The notes beneath the pieces were generated by a model. That model saw only the letters and a list, made by a program, of their open reading frames with translations. It was not told where the DNA came from and searched no databases. Below are positions 37,065 through 46,411 of a stretch of 57,101 bases of DNA, piece after piece. The DNA is from an uncultured Altererythrobacter sp. (GTDB lineage: Bacteria > Pseudomonadota > Alphaproteobacteria > Sphingomonadales > Sphingomonadaceae): positions 1 to 57,101 of the forward strand of contig CAMPIX010000016.1 of NCBI GenBank assembly GCA_946886565.1, in the 5' to 3' direction. A program made the translations under genes and the position numbers. Each line of letters begins with the position of its first letter. Position 1 is the stretch's first letter.

Positions 37065-37964
37065 TTACGCGATTTCGGCGGTTCGGCCGATCCGACGCCC
37101 GAGCCAGATCAGCCCGGCGATCGGGCCGAGCACCGCGGCTAGCGCGATCAGCATCGCGAACACGAAGCCGAGGATGCCGCCGAGCGAGCCGACCACCGCC
37201 TGGATCGGCGCGAGGAAATCGTTCGCCACCGGCGCGCCGCTTTCGTAGCGGACGTCGATCCGGCTGAAGGCGACCCGGCCCTGCATCTCGCGCAGCCAGC
37301 TTCGCGCCTGATCGATCTCCTGATTGACCTGCGCGACACTGCGCTCGGCAGCGACGAGTTCCTCGACGCTGCCCTTGCGGGTGCGCAGCACGTCCATCAG
37401 CCGGTCGCGCAATTCGGTCCGCGCGCGCAACTGCGCCTCGGTATCGACGATCGCCTTCGACATTTCCTCGGTCGCGATCTCGGCCGAAAGTTGCTGCGCC
37501 TCGGCGCTCTCGGCTTCCTTCTCGAGCAGCGCGCCGAACGCGCGCGCATGCTGGGTCGCGACCGCGAGCTGGAGCTCGCCCGTCACCTCTTCGGCATCCT
37601 CGCCCGACTTGGACATGCCGAGAATGCGGCAGCTCATCGGCCCCTGCTGCTCGCACAGGTCCGCATGCCGCCGCTGGAGATCGCCGAGCCGCTCGCCGCT
37701 GGTGCGGAAGGCGTAGGCGTAAGTATAGGCGAGCTTGGGCATGCTCACCTCGAGCGCGGAGAGACCGGGCACCGCCCCGCTCGCGCCAGTCGCGGTGCTC
37801 GCGTCCGCCACCGCCTCGGCCTGCATCGCCGGGCTTTCGTAGCCCGCGGACGACTCGACGGCGTCGCTCGCAGCGGTCTGATCGGGTGCCTCGCTGCACG
37901 CGGCAAGAGCCAGGGTCGACACTGCCGTAAGCGAAATCAGGTATTTGTATATCCTCTGCCGCAT
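37065..37964 (-). CDS. DUF4349 lipoprotein
   Basis: 299 residues. Lipoprotein signal LISLTAVSTLALAACSEA (lipobox AAC), then a low-complexity linker, a long coiled-coil region (KEAESAEAQQLSAEIATEEM ... RSVAQVNQEIDQARSWLREM), a beta segment (RVAFSRIDVRYES), and a C-terminal transmembrane helix (GGILGFVFAMLIALAAVLGP) with a basic tail. This is the usual DUF4349 layout. ATG 37964 was chosen because it places the lipobox correctly; a longer in-frame ATG begins in the intergenic region. Confidence 0.85.
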   Translation of the reverse strand: MRQRIYKYLISLTAVSTLALAACSEAPDQTAASDAVESSAGYESPAMQAEAVADASTATGASGAVPGLSALEVSMPKLAYTYAYAFRTSGERLGDLQRRHADLCEQQGPMSCRILGMSKSGEDAEEVTGELQLAVATQHARAFGALLEKEAESAEAQQLSAEIATEEMSKAIVDTEAQLRARTELRDRLMDVLRTRKGSVEELVAAERSVAQVNQEIDQARSWLREMQGRVAFSRIDVRYESGAPVANDFLAPIQAVVGSLGGILGFVFAMLIALAAVLGPIAGLIWLGRRIGRTAEIA

Positions 37965-38038
37965 CGTGGCCTCCTTTTCGCCATTATTTCGCCACAATTG
38001 CGCCTCATTTCCGATCTGGTCAAGCGCCGACACGAGAA

Positions 38039-38066
38039 GGGCCTCGCCGCATCAACGGCGAGGCCC
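38039..38066 (-). terminator. Terminator-like hairpin downstream of the PfpI gene
   Basis: 11-bp perfect stem (arms 38039-38049 and 38056-38066) with a 6-nt loop, 28 nt past the PfpI stop on the minus strand. The tail reads TTCTCG, only weakly U-rich. It separates PfpI from the DUF4349 gene. Confidence 0.6.
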
Positions 38067-38093
38067 CTGCAAAGCCTTGAGATGACGCGGCTA

Positions 38094-38639
38094 TCAGGCC
38101 GCTTCAGGTTCCTTCACATCCGCGCCCAACCGCTCGATCAGCGCCTTCGAGAAGGCCGGGATGTCGTCCGGATTGCGGCTGGTTATGAGGTTTCCGTCCT
38201 GAGCGACCTCCTGATCGATGACGTTCGCACCGGCATTCGCGAGGTCGGTGCGGATCGAGGGCCAGCCCGTCACCGTCTTGCCGCCGACGATGCCTGCTTC
38301 GGCGAGCAGCCAGGGTGCGTGGCAGATCGCGGCGATCGGTTTGCCTGCTTCGTCGAACTCGCGCACCAGCCCGACCGCGCGGTCGTTCATGCGCAGGATG
38401 TCGGGATTCATCTGTCCGCCCGGAAGCAGTAGCGCATCATAATCGCCGGCTGCGACTTCGTTAACGGTGATATCGACCTTGACGCTGTCGCCCCAGTCCT
38501 TGTCCTTCCAGCCACGGATTTCGCCATCCTCGAGGCTGGCGACAGTGGTTTCGATTCCGGCCTTTTCGAGGCTTTCCTTCGGCTTCATCAGCTCGGACTG
38601 CTCGAAGCCGTCGGTGGCGATGATGAGGACGCGTTTCAT
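38094..38639 (-). CDS. DJ-1/PfpI family protein
   Basis: 181 residues, cytoplasmic. The DJ-1/PfpI core is shown by MKRVLIIATDGFEQSELMKP, ALLLPGGQMNPDILR and the nucleophile elbow AAICHAPWLLAEA with its catalytic Cys-His. Relatives are reported as glyoxalase/deglycase or general stress proteins; which applies is not clear. It is divergent from parC, with a 98-nt shared upstream region. Confidence 0.87.
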   Translation of the reverse strand: MKRVLIIATDGFEQSELMKPKESLEKAGIETTVASLEDGEIRGWKDKDWGDSVKVDITVNEVAAGDYDALLLPGGQMNPDILRMNDRAVGLVREFDEAGKPIAAICHAPWLLAEAGIVGGKTVTGWPSIRTDLANAGANVIDQEVAQDGNLITSRNPDDIPAFSKALIERLGADVKEPEAA

Positions 38640-38737
38640 GGGGTTCTCCTTGGGTTCGGGTTCGCCCGTGCAACGCGTGGGGAAAGCGCGCCGTTCCGAT
38701 CTTCTAGCCGGAGCGTGGCCCTGCTAGGGCCGCTCGC

Positions 38738-41035
38738 ATGGCCCCGCTGCAAGACGAAAAAGACCCCTTCGACGCGATCGTCGACGCGCCGTTCGATTCC
38801 GCGCTCGAGGAGCGCTACCTCGTCTATGCGCTGTCGACGATCACCGCGCGCTCGCTGCCCGACCTGCGCGACGGGCTGAAGCCGGTCCACCGGCGCCTGC
38901 TGTGGGCGATGCGGCAGCTGAAGCTGAACCCCACCGACGCGTTCAAGAAGTCCGCCCGCGTGGTCGGCGACGTGATCGGCAAGTATCACCCGCACGGCGA
39001 CGCCAGCGTCTACGACGCGATGGTCCGGCTCGCGCAGGATTTCGCGCTGCGTTATCCGCTGGTCGAGGGGCAGGGCAACTTCGGCAACATCGATGGCGAT
39101 AACGCCGCCGCCTACCGCTACACCGAAGCGCGCCTGACCAAGACGGCGCTGCGCCTGATGGAAGGGCTCGACGAGGGGACGGTCGATTTCATCCCGACCT
39201 ACAATGGCGAGGAGAGCGAGCCCGAGGTCTTCCCCGGCCTGTTCCCCAACCTGCTCGCCAACGGCGCCAGCGGCATCGCGGTCGGCATGGCGACCAACAT
39301 TCCGAGCCACAACGTCGCCGAAGTGATCGACGCGACGCTCGAGCTGATCGACAACCCGCACGTCGAGCACGCGCGGCTGATGGAGCTGTTCCAGGGGCCC
39401 GACTTCGCCACCGGCGGGCTGATCGTCGACAGCCCCGAAGCGATCGCGCAAGCCTACGAAACCGGGCGTGGCAGCTTCCGCATCCGCGCACGGTTCCATG
39501 CGATCGAGGCGGACAAGGCGGAGGATCGCGAGGCGGGGATCGAGCGGCTCGGTGGCGGCCAGTGGCAGCTCGTGGTCAGCGAAATTCCGTATCAGGTGCA
39601 GAAGGGCAAGCTGATCGAGCAGATCGCCCAGCTCATCGCCGACAAGAAGCTGCCGATCCTCGAGGACGTGCGCGACGAGAGCGACGAGCATATCCGCATC
39701 GTGCTCGTGCCGCGCAGCCGCAACGTCGATCCCGATCTGCTCAAGGAATCGCTCTACCGGCTGAGCGACCTCGAGACCCGCTTCGGGCTCAACATGAACG
39801 TGCTGGACGTGTCGGGCGGCACCGGCCGCACGCCGATGGTCATGGGCCTCAAGGAGCTGCTGACGCACTGGACCGCGAGCCAGATCGACGTGCTCCAGCG
39901 CCGCAGCCGCCACCGGCTCGACCAGATCGCGCGCCGGCTCGAGCTGGTCGAGGGCTACATCGTCGCCTTCCTCAACCTCGACCGGGTGATCGAGATCATC
40001 CGCACCGAGGACGAGCCCAAGCCGGTGATGATGGCGGAATTCTCGCTTACCGACCGGCAGGCCGAGGCGATCCTCAACATGCGGCTGCGCAGCTTGCGCA
40101 AGCTCGAGGAGATGCAGCTCCGGCAGGAGAAGGACGATCTGCTCAAGGAGCAGGACGAGCTCGAGAAGCTGCTCGACAGCCCGGCGCGCCAGCGCACCCG
40201 GCTGAAGCGCGACCTCAACGCGCTGCGCAAGGAATATGCCGGGGACACTACCCTCGGCCGCCGCCGGACGACGGTGGCCGAAGCCGCGCCCGCGGTCGAA
40301 TTCAGCATGGACGCGATGATCGAGAAGGAACCGGTGACGGTGATCTTGTCGCAGAAGGGCTGGATCCGCGGCGCGCGCGGACATGCGGACCTCGACAGCG
40401 AATGGAAGTTCAAGGAAGGCGACGGTCCGGCCTTCGCGCTCCACGCGCAGACCACCGACAAACTGCTCGTCGTGGCCGACGACGGGCGCATCTACACGCT
40501 GGGCGCGGACAAGCTGCCCGGCGCGCGCGGCTTCGGCGAGCCGATCCGCAACATGATCGACATCGATCCCGAAGCGCAGATCGCGGGCCTGATCGTGCAC
40601 AAGCCCAAGGCGCAGCTGCTGCTCGCCGCGACCACCGGCAAGGGCTTCGCCGCGGCGACCGGCGAGATCCTCGCCGAAACGCGCAAAGGCCGGCAGGTGG
40701 TGAATCTCAAGGGCGGCGCGAAACTGCGCGTGGTGCGCGAGATCGCCGCGGCGCACGACCACGTGGCGGTGGTCGGCGACAACCGCAAGCTGGTGGTGTT
40801 CAACCTCGAGGAACTGCCGATGCTCGCACGCGGGCAGGGCGTCACGCTCCAGCGCTATCGCGACGGCGGCCTGAGCGACGCGACGACCTTCACGCTCGCG
40901 GATGGTCTAAGCTGGACGATGGGCGGCGAGACCGGGCGCACCCGCACCGAAGGCGAGATATGGCAATGGAAAGTCGCCCGCGGCGCGGCGGGGCGGCTAC
41001 CGCCGCAGGGGTTCCCGAAAAACAATCGGTTTTAG
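38738..41035 (+). CDS. parC: DNA topoisomerase IV subunit A
   Basis: Decatenates daughter chromosomes with ParE. 765 residues: breakage-reunion domain with catalytic Tyr128 ([12 protein letters not shown]), long coiled-coil arm ([20 protein letters not shown]), then a shortened C-terminal beta-pinwheel ([20 protein letters not shown]). The quinolone-determining segment reads [16 protein letters not shown], with Ala89 where E. coli ParC has Ser80 and Asp93 nearby. ParC rather than GyrA is chosen because the C-terminal domain has few GyrA-type repeats and the overall length is under 800. Confidence 0.92.
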   Translation: MAPLQDEKDPFDAIVDAPFDSALEERYLVYALSTITARSLPDLRDGLKPVHRRLLWAMRQLKLNPTDAFKKSARVVGDVIGKYHPHGDASVYDAMVRLAQDFALRYPLVEGQGNFGNIDGDNAAAYRYTEARLTKTALRLMEGLDEGTVDFIPTYNGEESEPEVFPGLFPNLLANGASGIAVGMATNIPSHNVAEVIDATLELIDNPHVEHARLMELFQGPDFATGGLIVDSPEAIAQAYETGRGSFRIRARFHAIEADKAEDREAGIERLGGGQWQLVVSEIPYQVQKGKLIEQIAQLIADKKLPILEDVRDESDEHIRIVLVPRSRNVDPDLLKESLYRLSDLETRFGLNMNVLDVSGGTGRTPMVMGLKELLTHWTASQIDVLQRRSRHRLDQIARRLELVEGYIVAFLNLDRVIEIIRTEDEPKPVMMAEFSLTDRQAEAILNMRLRSLRKLEEMQLRQEKDDLLKEQDELEKLLDSPARQRTRLKRDLNALRKEYAGDTTLGRRRTTVAEAAPAVEFSMDAMIEKEPVTVILSQKGWIRGARGHADLDSEWKFKEGDGPAFALHAQTTDKLLVVADDGRIYTLGADKLPGARGFGEPIRNMIDIDPEAQIAGLIVHKPKAQLLLAATTGKGFAAATGEILAETRKGRQVVNLKGGAKLRVVREIAAAHDHVAVVGDNRKLVVFNLEELPMLARGQGVTLQRYRDGGLSDATTFTLADGLSWTMGGETGRTRTEGEIWQWKVARGAAGRLPPQGFPKNNRF

Positions 41036-41045
41036 GCGTATAACG

Positions 41046-41185
41046 CCTCCCCGGCACGGGGAGGGGGACCGCGACGCCGCAGGCGTCGAGGTGGAGGGGC
41101 CCGCGCCGCAAGCGTCACGCGGCGTGTTCCCCTCCGTCACCCGATGCTGGCGCATCGGCTGCCACCTCTTCGTTCCGGGGAGGGT
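41046..41185. repeat. Dispersed GC-rich palindromic repeat after parC
   Basis: About 140 bp with CTCCCCGGCACGGGGAG at the left and CCGGGGAGGG at the right, plus internal small palindromes (GACGCCGCAGGCGTC and GATGCTGGCGCATC). It is of the same kind as the element at 53694-53825. It lies between the parC stop and the next gene's terminator. Confidence 0.6.
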
Positions 41186-41218
41186 TGTTCGCCCCTTGCA
41201 CTATCCCGACAGATAAAA

Positions 41219-41254
41219 AAGAGGCCGGACGCGGTATCCCGCGTCCGGCCTCTT
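41219..41254 (-). terminator. Strong terminator of the duplicated-domain protein gene
   Basis: Perfect 16-bp stem (arms 41219-41234 and 41239-41254) with a TATC loop. On the minus strand it is followed by a run of Ts (the plus-strand A-run at 41215-41220), so it terminates the gene at 41279. It may also serve parC on the other strand. Confidence 0.85.
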
Positions 41255-41278
41255 CGTGCGACCCTTAAAAGGGCTCTG

Positions 41279-41869
41279 TTATTCGGTGGTGGCTTCGGCG
41301 GCCGCTTCGGTGGAGGCTTCCGCAGTCGCTTCCGCGGCCGGGGTGGCGGCCGTTGCAGCGGCGCCGGCCGAAGCGGCGACGGCCTGGTCGAGCTGGGCGT
41401 TGGTGAACAGCACCATGAGCTGGCCCGCCGGGTTCACCGCGAAGTGCTCGCGCAGCAGGTTCACGTCGCCACCGGTGGTGCGGGTGACGATCACGGTGTT
41501 GCCGTTGACGCTCTTGACCACGCCGACCGGCTGGTTCGCAGCACCGACGACCGCGGCGGTCGCGATCAGCGCTGCATCGCGCTTGGCGTTGGCGGCGGCG
41601 ACCCGCTCGTCGAGCATGGCGTTGAGCTGCGCCTTGGTGACGGTGATCGTCGGGCCCTGCTCGCCTTCACCGAAGGCGTTGGTCGGCAGCGGCGCCTTGT
41701 GCTTGCCGGTATCGACAGTGACGACGCCATCGGCGACGGTCTCGATCGTGCCGACGGGCTGGCCTTCCGGCCCATAGACGGTGGCGCCTACGGCGACGCC
41801 CTGGGCCTGTGCCGCGGTGGCGAGACCGAGCGCGGCGACCGCGGTGAGTGCAATCTTCGAGAAGTTCAT
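41279..41869 (-). CDS. Exported protein with internal duplication
   Basis: 196 residues from ATG 41869, with GGAGTGG upstream. Signal peptide ALTAVAALGLATAAQAQ. Two similar halves follow: QPVGTIETVADGVVTVDT ... TITVTKAQLNAML, and QPVGVVKSVNGNTVIVTR ... LMVLFTNAQLDQAV. Each looks like a small beta domain (PRC-barrel-like turn) ending in a helix. The C-terminal tail is Ala/Glu/Thr-rich and probably disordered. A promoter candidate and a strong terminator make it a single-gene unit. Function unknown. Confidence 0.78.
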   Translation of the reverse strand: MNFSKIALTAVAALGLATAAQAQGVAVGATVYGPEGQPVGTIETVADGVVTVDTGKHKAPLPTNAFGEGEQGPTITVTKAQLNAMLDERVAAANAKRDAALIATAAVVGAANQPVGVVKSVNGNTVIVTRTTGGDVNLLREHFAVNPAGQLMVLFTNAQLDQAVAASAGAAATAATPAAEATAEASTEAAAEATTE

Positions 41870-41901
41870 AAATCCACTCCGTATCAACTTAAAATAAAAC
41901 G

Positions 41902-41930
41902 CAAATATCAACACGGCAGAGGCCGTGCAA
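41902..41930 (-). promoter_or_regulatory. Candidate promoter of the 41279-41869 gene
   Basis: On the minus strand, TTGCAC (41925-41930) and TATTTG (41902-41907) are separated by 17 nt within an AT-rich tract that contrasts with the genome. The distance to the ATG is about 30-40 nt. A plausible sigma-70-type promoter. Confidence 0.45.
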
Positions 41931-42135
41931 AACACATCGGATTGGTCGCGGGTACGCCGTGAGGAAAGACGAAAGAGCGTCCTTCGGCGTCATGCGCCCC
42001 GCTGCAGCAGCAGGAACCCGCGGGCCCGAAAGTTCGGGCGGAGCCCGCCGCAGGCGAGGCGTGCGGCGGCATGTCCTGCCAATCGGCGATGAACACGGTA
42101 TGCCCTGTTCCACATTACCGGGGCATGAAGCAAGG

Positions 42136-43311
42136 TCAGATCGATCGGAGTATCGTGTCCAGGATGCGGCTCACCCTGTCGCGCGCCGGAAACCCCTCGT
42201 CGATCCACTGCGCTTCGACCCGCCGCAGGATCCGCGCGACCTCCGGACCGGCGCCGATCCCGCGTGCGACGATCTCGCCTCCCTTGAGCGGAAATTCCGG
42301 TACGCTCCAGTCCTTGAGCGGCGCGATTTCGGTGCCGGCGAGCAGCAGCCGGTCGATAGCGCAGCCGATTCCCTCCCGATAGGCGAGCGCGCGCGGATTT
42401 CCGGTGTCTTCGCCATTGCGCGCAGCGGCGCAGGCGATCCGCTCACGCTGCGCCTTCGACAGCCGCAGGCGCGATGCGACCGTCTCGGCGACCGGGGGAA
42501 GGGCGGGCAGCAGCGCGGCGAGGCGGCGGATCGGGTCGGGCGCGATCTCCGCTGCGCTCTCCTGCGCGATCAGGCGGCGCAGCGCGGCGATCCCTTGCGT
42601 GCAGGCTTCGGGCAGCACGACCGGCAGCACCCCGAGTGCGAGCATCCGCTCGACCGTATCGGCCGGGTTGGGCAGACCGAGCAGGTTGAGCAGTTCGCCC
42701 GCCACCCGCTCGCGCGAAAGGCCCTTGAGCGTTCCCGCCAGCTCGGCGCAGGCCTCCTCCGCGGCGGAATCGAGCTCGGACCCGAAACGCGCCTGAAAGC
42801 GAAAGTAGCGCAGGATGCGCAGATGGTCCTCGCGGATGCGTTCGCGCGCGTCGCCGATGAAGCGCACGCGCCGGGCGGCGAGATCGTCCAGCCCGCCGAA
42901 CCAGTCCGAGATTTCGAGCGTGTCGGGCGCGGCGTAGAGCGCGTTGATCGTGAAGTCGCGCCGCGCGGCGTCCTCGCGCCATTCGGTCGCGAAGGAGACC
43001 GTCGCGCGCCGCCCGTCGGTCGAGACGTCCCGACGCAAGGTGGTGACCTCGACATTGCCGCCGGGCAGGATCGCAGTGACGGTCCCGTGGTCGATCCCGG
43101 TCGGAACGGTGCGGATGCCGGCGGCGTCCAGCCGCGCGATCACCGCCTCGGGTTCGAGCGGGGTCGCGGCGTCGATGTCTCGCACGTCGTGGCCGAGCAA
43201 CGTGTCGCGCACCGCGCCGCCGACCCAACGCACGTTGTCCGCGCCGAGTGCCGCGACCAGCCCGGCGAGGTCGGAGCGCTCCGTCCACGGGACCGAAGCA
43301 AGCTGAGCCAT
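42136..43311 (-). CDS. CCA tRNA nucleotidyltransferase
   Basis: Adds or repairs the 3' CCA of tRNA. 391 residues, class II type. Head motifs VRWVGGAVRDTLLG and VRDIDAAT with the two catalytic Asp, then RRDFTINALYA and the IREDHLRILRYFRFQARFG motif. There is no HD phosphatase domain at the C-terminus. A poly(A) polymerase role (PcnB) is less likely given length and lack of the basic tail. Flanked downstream of the Nudix gene by a dispersed repeat. Confidence 0.88.
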   Translation of the reverse strand: MAQLASVPWTERSDLAGLVAALGADNVRWVGGAVRDTLLGHDVRDIDAATPLEPEAVIARLDAAGIRTVPTGIDHGTVTAILPGGNVEVTTLRRDVSTDGRRATVSFATEWREDAARRDFTINALYAAPDTLEISDWFGGLDDLAARRVRFIGDARERIREDHLRILRYFRFQARFGSELDSAAEEACAELAGTLKGLSRERVAGELLNLLGLPNPADTVERMLALGVLPVVLPEACTQGIAALRRLIAQESAAEIAPDPIRRLAALLPALPPVAETVASRLRLSKAQRERIACAAARNGEDTGNPRALAYREGIGCAIDRLLLAGTEIAPLKDWSVPEFPLKGGEIVARGIGAGPEVARILRRVEAQWIDEGFPARDRVSRILDTILRSI

Positions 43312-43317
43312 AAGAAA

Positions 43318-43409
43318 CCCCGTTCGCCCTGAGCTTGTCGAAGGGCCGCACTTTCTTCGGGCAGCGCTAGAAGAAAAAGCGGTGCTTCGACAAGCTCAGC
43401 ACGAACGGT
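43318..43409. repeat. Dispersed inverted repeat between Nudix and CCA genes
   Basis: About 90 bp; arms CGTTCGCCCTGAGCTTGTCG and its near reverse complement CGACAAGCTCAGCACGAACG. The 23-nt segment 43382-43404 is identical to 33610-33632. The right arm touches the Nudix stop codon at 43410-43412. Confidence 0.75.
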
Positions 43410-44021
43410 TTATGGAATATCAGAAAACAGCGCCCTGTACTCGATCCGGCGCGAGAGGTTGGCGATGATCGCCGCGGTCACGCCCCAGATGCGGAAGCCC
43501 TGATAATGATATTCGAGATAGCGCCGCATCGCCCCGTTCCAGAACACCTCGTGCTCGGTCCAGCTTTCGCGGTCGAGCAGGAGGTCGAGCGGCGCCTCGA
43601 ACCAGGCCTCGACCTCGTCCGGATGCGGGACAAGCCGCAGGTCGGGCGGAACCACGCCGAGCACCGGGGTGATGTCGAACCCGGTGCCGGTCTGGTAGCG
43701 GTCGGTCGCGCCGATCACCCGCACGTCGGCGGGTCGCATGGAGAGCTCTTCCTCGGCCTCGCGCAGCGCCGCTTCGACCGCATCCTCGCCCGGATCGATC
43801 TTGCCCCCGGGGAAGGCGACCTGGCCCGGATGGTCGCGCATGCCGTGCGGGCGCTGGGTCAGGATCACCCCCGGCGCGGGGCGGTCGGTCACCGCGATCA
43901 GCACCGCGGCGTCGGCGGTGCGGGTCGCATCGGCGAAGCGCGCATCGCTCAGCAGGTCGGGAACGTCCACGGCATGGCCTTGCTCGAACAACGCTGCGAG
44001 GCGGTCGAACAGCACGCTCAT
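43410..44021 (-). CDS. Nudix hydrolase, CoA pyrophosphatase type
   Basis: 203 residues from ATG 44021 (overlapping the DUF1285 stop as ATGA). Nudix box GGKIDPGEDAVEAALREAEEEL-type sequence matches GX5EX7REUXEE. Upstream is TQRPHGMRDHPGQVAFPGG, the signature of the CoA diphosphatase (NudL/YeaB) group. It probably cleaves CoA or its derivatives to phosphopantetheine and ADP. Confidence 0.88.
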   Translation of the reverse strand: MSVLFDRLAALFEQGHAVDVPDLLSDARFADATRTADAAVLIAVTDRPAPGVILTQRPHGMRDHPGQVAFPGGKIDPGEDAVEAALREAEEELSMRPADVRVIGATDRYQTGTGFDITPVLGVVPPDLRLVPHPDEVEAWFEAPLDLLLDRESWTEHEVFWNGAMRRYLEYHYQGFRIWGVTAAIIANLSRRIEYRALFSDIP

Positions 44022-44566
44022 GCGGGCGACAGCGGGTAGGTTTCGCCGCCGCTCACCACGCTCGCGCCATCTCCCTCGGCGAGCGCGATCTCGGCGAGCT
44101 GGAGCCAGGTGCTGCGGTTGAGCCGCGCCTCGCACCCGCGACGCACCGCGAGGTAGATCGCCGGCTCCTCCTCGCTTCCGGCGGCGCGCAGCGGGTGTTC
44201 GGGCCCGGCGACGACCAGCTCGTCGGTGTTGAGCCGGAACGCCAGATCGCCCTCGCGCCGCACCACGTCGGTGGCGACGAACGCCGCATCCTCGACCTCG
44301 ATCGCGAGCTTCTCGAACGGGGTGACGAGCCAGTGCCGCCCCTCCGCGTCGCGCGTCAGCAGGCCGGAGAACGCGCGCACCATCGCCTGCCGCGCGATCG
44401 GGCTGCCGTCATGGTGCCACGTACCGTCTCCGGCCACGCGCATGCCGCTGTCGCCGATCTTCGCCGGGTTCCACTCCTCGACCAGCGGCAACTTGCGCGC
44501 GGCCGCATGCTCGGCGATCTGGTCGAGCGTGAGCGCGGCAAGTTCGGGCGGCGGATCGTAGGGCAT
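44018..44566 (-). CDS. DUF1285 protein
   Basis: 182 residues. The start PPPELAALTLDQIAEHAAA and the middle IGDSGMRVAGDGTWHHDGSP are the usual DUF1285 blocks. No signal or TM segments. It overlaps the Nudix gene by 4 nt, a common pairing in alphaproteobacteria together with the CCA transferase. Function unknown. Confidence 0.85.
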   Translation of the reverse strand: MPYDPPPELAALTLDQIAEHAAARKLPLVEEWNPAKIGDSGMRVAGDGTWHHDGSPIARQAMVRAFSGLLTRDAEGRHWLVTPFEKLAIEVEDAAFVATDVVRREGDLAFRLNTDELVVAGPEHPLRAAGSEEEPAIYLAVRRGCEARLNRSTWLQLAEIALAEGDGASVVSGGETYPLSPA

Positions 44567-44590
44567 TGCCGGGGCGATGCCACGACACGA

Positions 44591-45109
44591 TCAATTCGCC
44601 AAGGCCCCCGGCCACGGCCCGAGCATGCCCTCCGCCGGCAGCACCGCTGGGTTCTCGCAGCGCACGAGCAGGCGCGCGGGGTCGAACGGGCCGGGGCAGT
44701 GCCAGCCGCCCGCCGGTGCGGCGACGAAGCCGAAGAAGCGGCCGTAGTACTCGGGATCGCCGATCATCACCTGCGGCAACGCGCCCGGCTCGAGCGCGCC
44801 CAGCGCCGCGAGCATCAGCGCCTTGCCGAAGCCCTCGTTCTGCCGCTCGGGCACGACCGCGACCGGGCCAACCATGATCATCGGATGCGCGCGACCCTCG
44901 GGATCGGTCAGCGCGACCGGCCAGAGCTGGATCGTGCCGACCAGATACCCCTCGTCGTCCGCCGCGGCGAAGCTCAGCGCCGGGAGCCACTCGACGCCTT
45001 CGCGGATGCGATAGGCGGTGCGCGCGTGGCGATCGGGCCCGAAGGCGCGGTCGAGCAGTTCCTCGACCAGCGCGGGCTCGATATTGGCAAGGGGAACGAT
45101 CGTCGCCAT
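44591..45109 (-). CDS. GNAT family N-acetyltransferase
   Basis: 172 residues. The acetyl-CoA site is in VGPVAVVPERQNEGFGKALM (R/Q-x-x-G-x-G/A type). A YGRFFGF motif follows, as in the YhbS-like subgroup. Substrate unknown. It lies 25 nt upstream of the DUF1285 gene and may share its transcript. Confidence 0.87.
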   Translation of the reverse strand: MATIVPLANIEPALVEELLDRAFGPDRHARTAYRIREGVEWLPALSFAAADDEGYLVGTIQLWPVALTDPEGRAHPMIMVGPVAVVPERQNEGFGKALMLAALGALEPGALPQVMIGDPEYYGRFFGFVAAPAGGWHCPGPFDPARLLVRCENPAVLPAEGMLGPWPGALAN

Positions 45110-45181
45110 AGCCGCGCGCCGTTACGAGCGGGGCGGAGCGCTGTCGATGAATTTCGCCTTGGCGGGCCGCTCGCGCAGCTT

Positions 45182-46411
45182 CTAGCCCGGCGTGAGCTTG
45201 ATCAGCCGTCCGCCTTCGCGATCCTCGAGGATCCACAGCGCGCCATCGGGCCCCTCGACGATCTCGCGCACCCGCCTCTCGAACGGATAACGCGCGACCT
45301 CGCGCGCCTGCTCGCCCTCGATCGCCACGCGCACGATCCCCGAGGGCTTCATCGCGGCGATCACCGCCTGGCCCTGCCATTCGGGCCACAGCTTGCCCGA
45401 ATAGAACACGAAGTCTCCCGGCGCGATCACCGGGGTCCAGCTGATCGCGGGCGCGTGGAATTCGGGCCGCGTCGAATGCGGCGGGATCGCCTCGCCGTCG
45501 TAATGATCGCCCTCGGACACGACCGGCCAGCCGTAATTGTCGCCGCGCACCACGAGGTTGAGCTCGTCGCCGCCCGCCGGGCCGTGCTCGAGATCCCACA
45601 GCCGCCCTTGCGCATCGAACTGCAGGCCGAGAATGTTGCGATGGCCGTAGGACCAGATCTGGTCCGACGGGCTGCCACGCTCGGCGAAAGGATTGCCCGG
45701 CGCGGCCTCGCCGTCAGGCGTCAGCCGCACCACACTGCCGAGCGTGTTCGACAGATCCTGCGCGGGCTGCATCTTCTGCCGATCGCCCGAAGCCACGAAC
45801 AGATGCTGCCCGTCGGGCGAGAAGGCAATGCGGTGCGAGAAATGCCCGCGCCCGGTGACCTTGGGCTGCTGCCGCCAGATAACTGCGAGACCCTCCACCG
45901 CGCAGGCGTCGGCCTCTTGGCAAACGAGCGTGCCCTTGCCGAGCGCCGCGCCGCGCGTGTCGCCGCCTGCCCCGGACCCCGATCCGGGGTCGCCCGCCTC
46001 GACCCAGGTGAGGTAGATCGTGCGCCGCTCGAGCGTGTCCGAGCTTTCGGAGGGCAGGAAGGCGACGTCGCCGAGCCCGCCCTGGCCGCCGTAGTCGACC
46101 TCAGGCATCCCGCTCACCGTCCCCAGCCGCCCGGTGGCGGTGTCGACGAACTTCATCGTCCCGCCCTTTTCGGTGATGAACAGCGTTGCCGTTCCCGGCG
46201 CGAAGGCGGCGGCCCAGGGCTCGTCGAATTCGCCGAACGCCTGTGCGGTGAAGGCGTCGCTTTCGGAAACGGTCACCGGTTCCCCCTTGGCGCCGCTCGT
46301 TGCGCTTGGCGTGGGGGTGGAGCCGGTATCCCCCGCCGGATCGGCGTTGCAACTTGCGGAGAAGAGCAGGCACGGTGATAGGGCCACGGCAAGGATCGCG
46401 GTCTTGGTCAT
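45182..46411 (-). CDS. PQQ-dependent sugar dehydrogenase, exported lipoprotein
   Basis: Six-bladed propeller of the soluble aldose dehydrogenase (YliI/GdhB-like) family. 409 residues from ATG 46411 with a lipobox-like SASCNAD. Family blocks: GGGQGGLGDVAFLP-type start, RGHFSHRIAFSPDGQHLFVA with the catalytic His, QIWSYGHRNILGLQFD, and GGDELNLVVRGDNYGWP. PQQ use is inferred from the fold; no pqq genes are in the window. The ATG overlaps that of rnhB on the other strand. Confidence 0.85.
   Translation of the reverse strand: MTKTAILAVALSPCLLFSASCNADPAGDTGSTPTPSATSGAKGEPVTVSESDAFTAQAFGEFDEPWAAAFAPGTATLFITEKGGTMKFVDTATGRLGTVSGMPEVDYGGQGGLGDVAFLPSESSDTLERRTIYLTWVEAGDPGSGSGAGGDTRGAALGKGTLVCQEADACAVEGLAVIWRQQPKVTGRGHFSHRIAFSPDGQHLFVASGDRQKMQPAQDLSNTLGSVVRLTPDGEAAPGNPFAERGSPSDQIWSYGHRNILGLQFDAQGRLWDLEHGPAGGDELNLVVRGDNYGWPVVSEGDHYDGEAIPPHSTRPEFHAPAISWTPVIAPGDFVFYSGKLWPEWQGQAVIAAMKPSGIVRVAIEGEQAREVARYPFERRVREIVEGPDGALWILEDREGGRLIKLTPG

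Noticed and set aside
35167..37899. 910-codon minus-strand open frame opposite the DUF885 and DUF4349 genes
   Set aside because: Composition is Arg/Gly/Asp-rich without domains, and the plus-strand DUF885 gene has clear family motifs.
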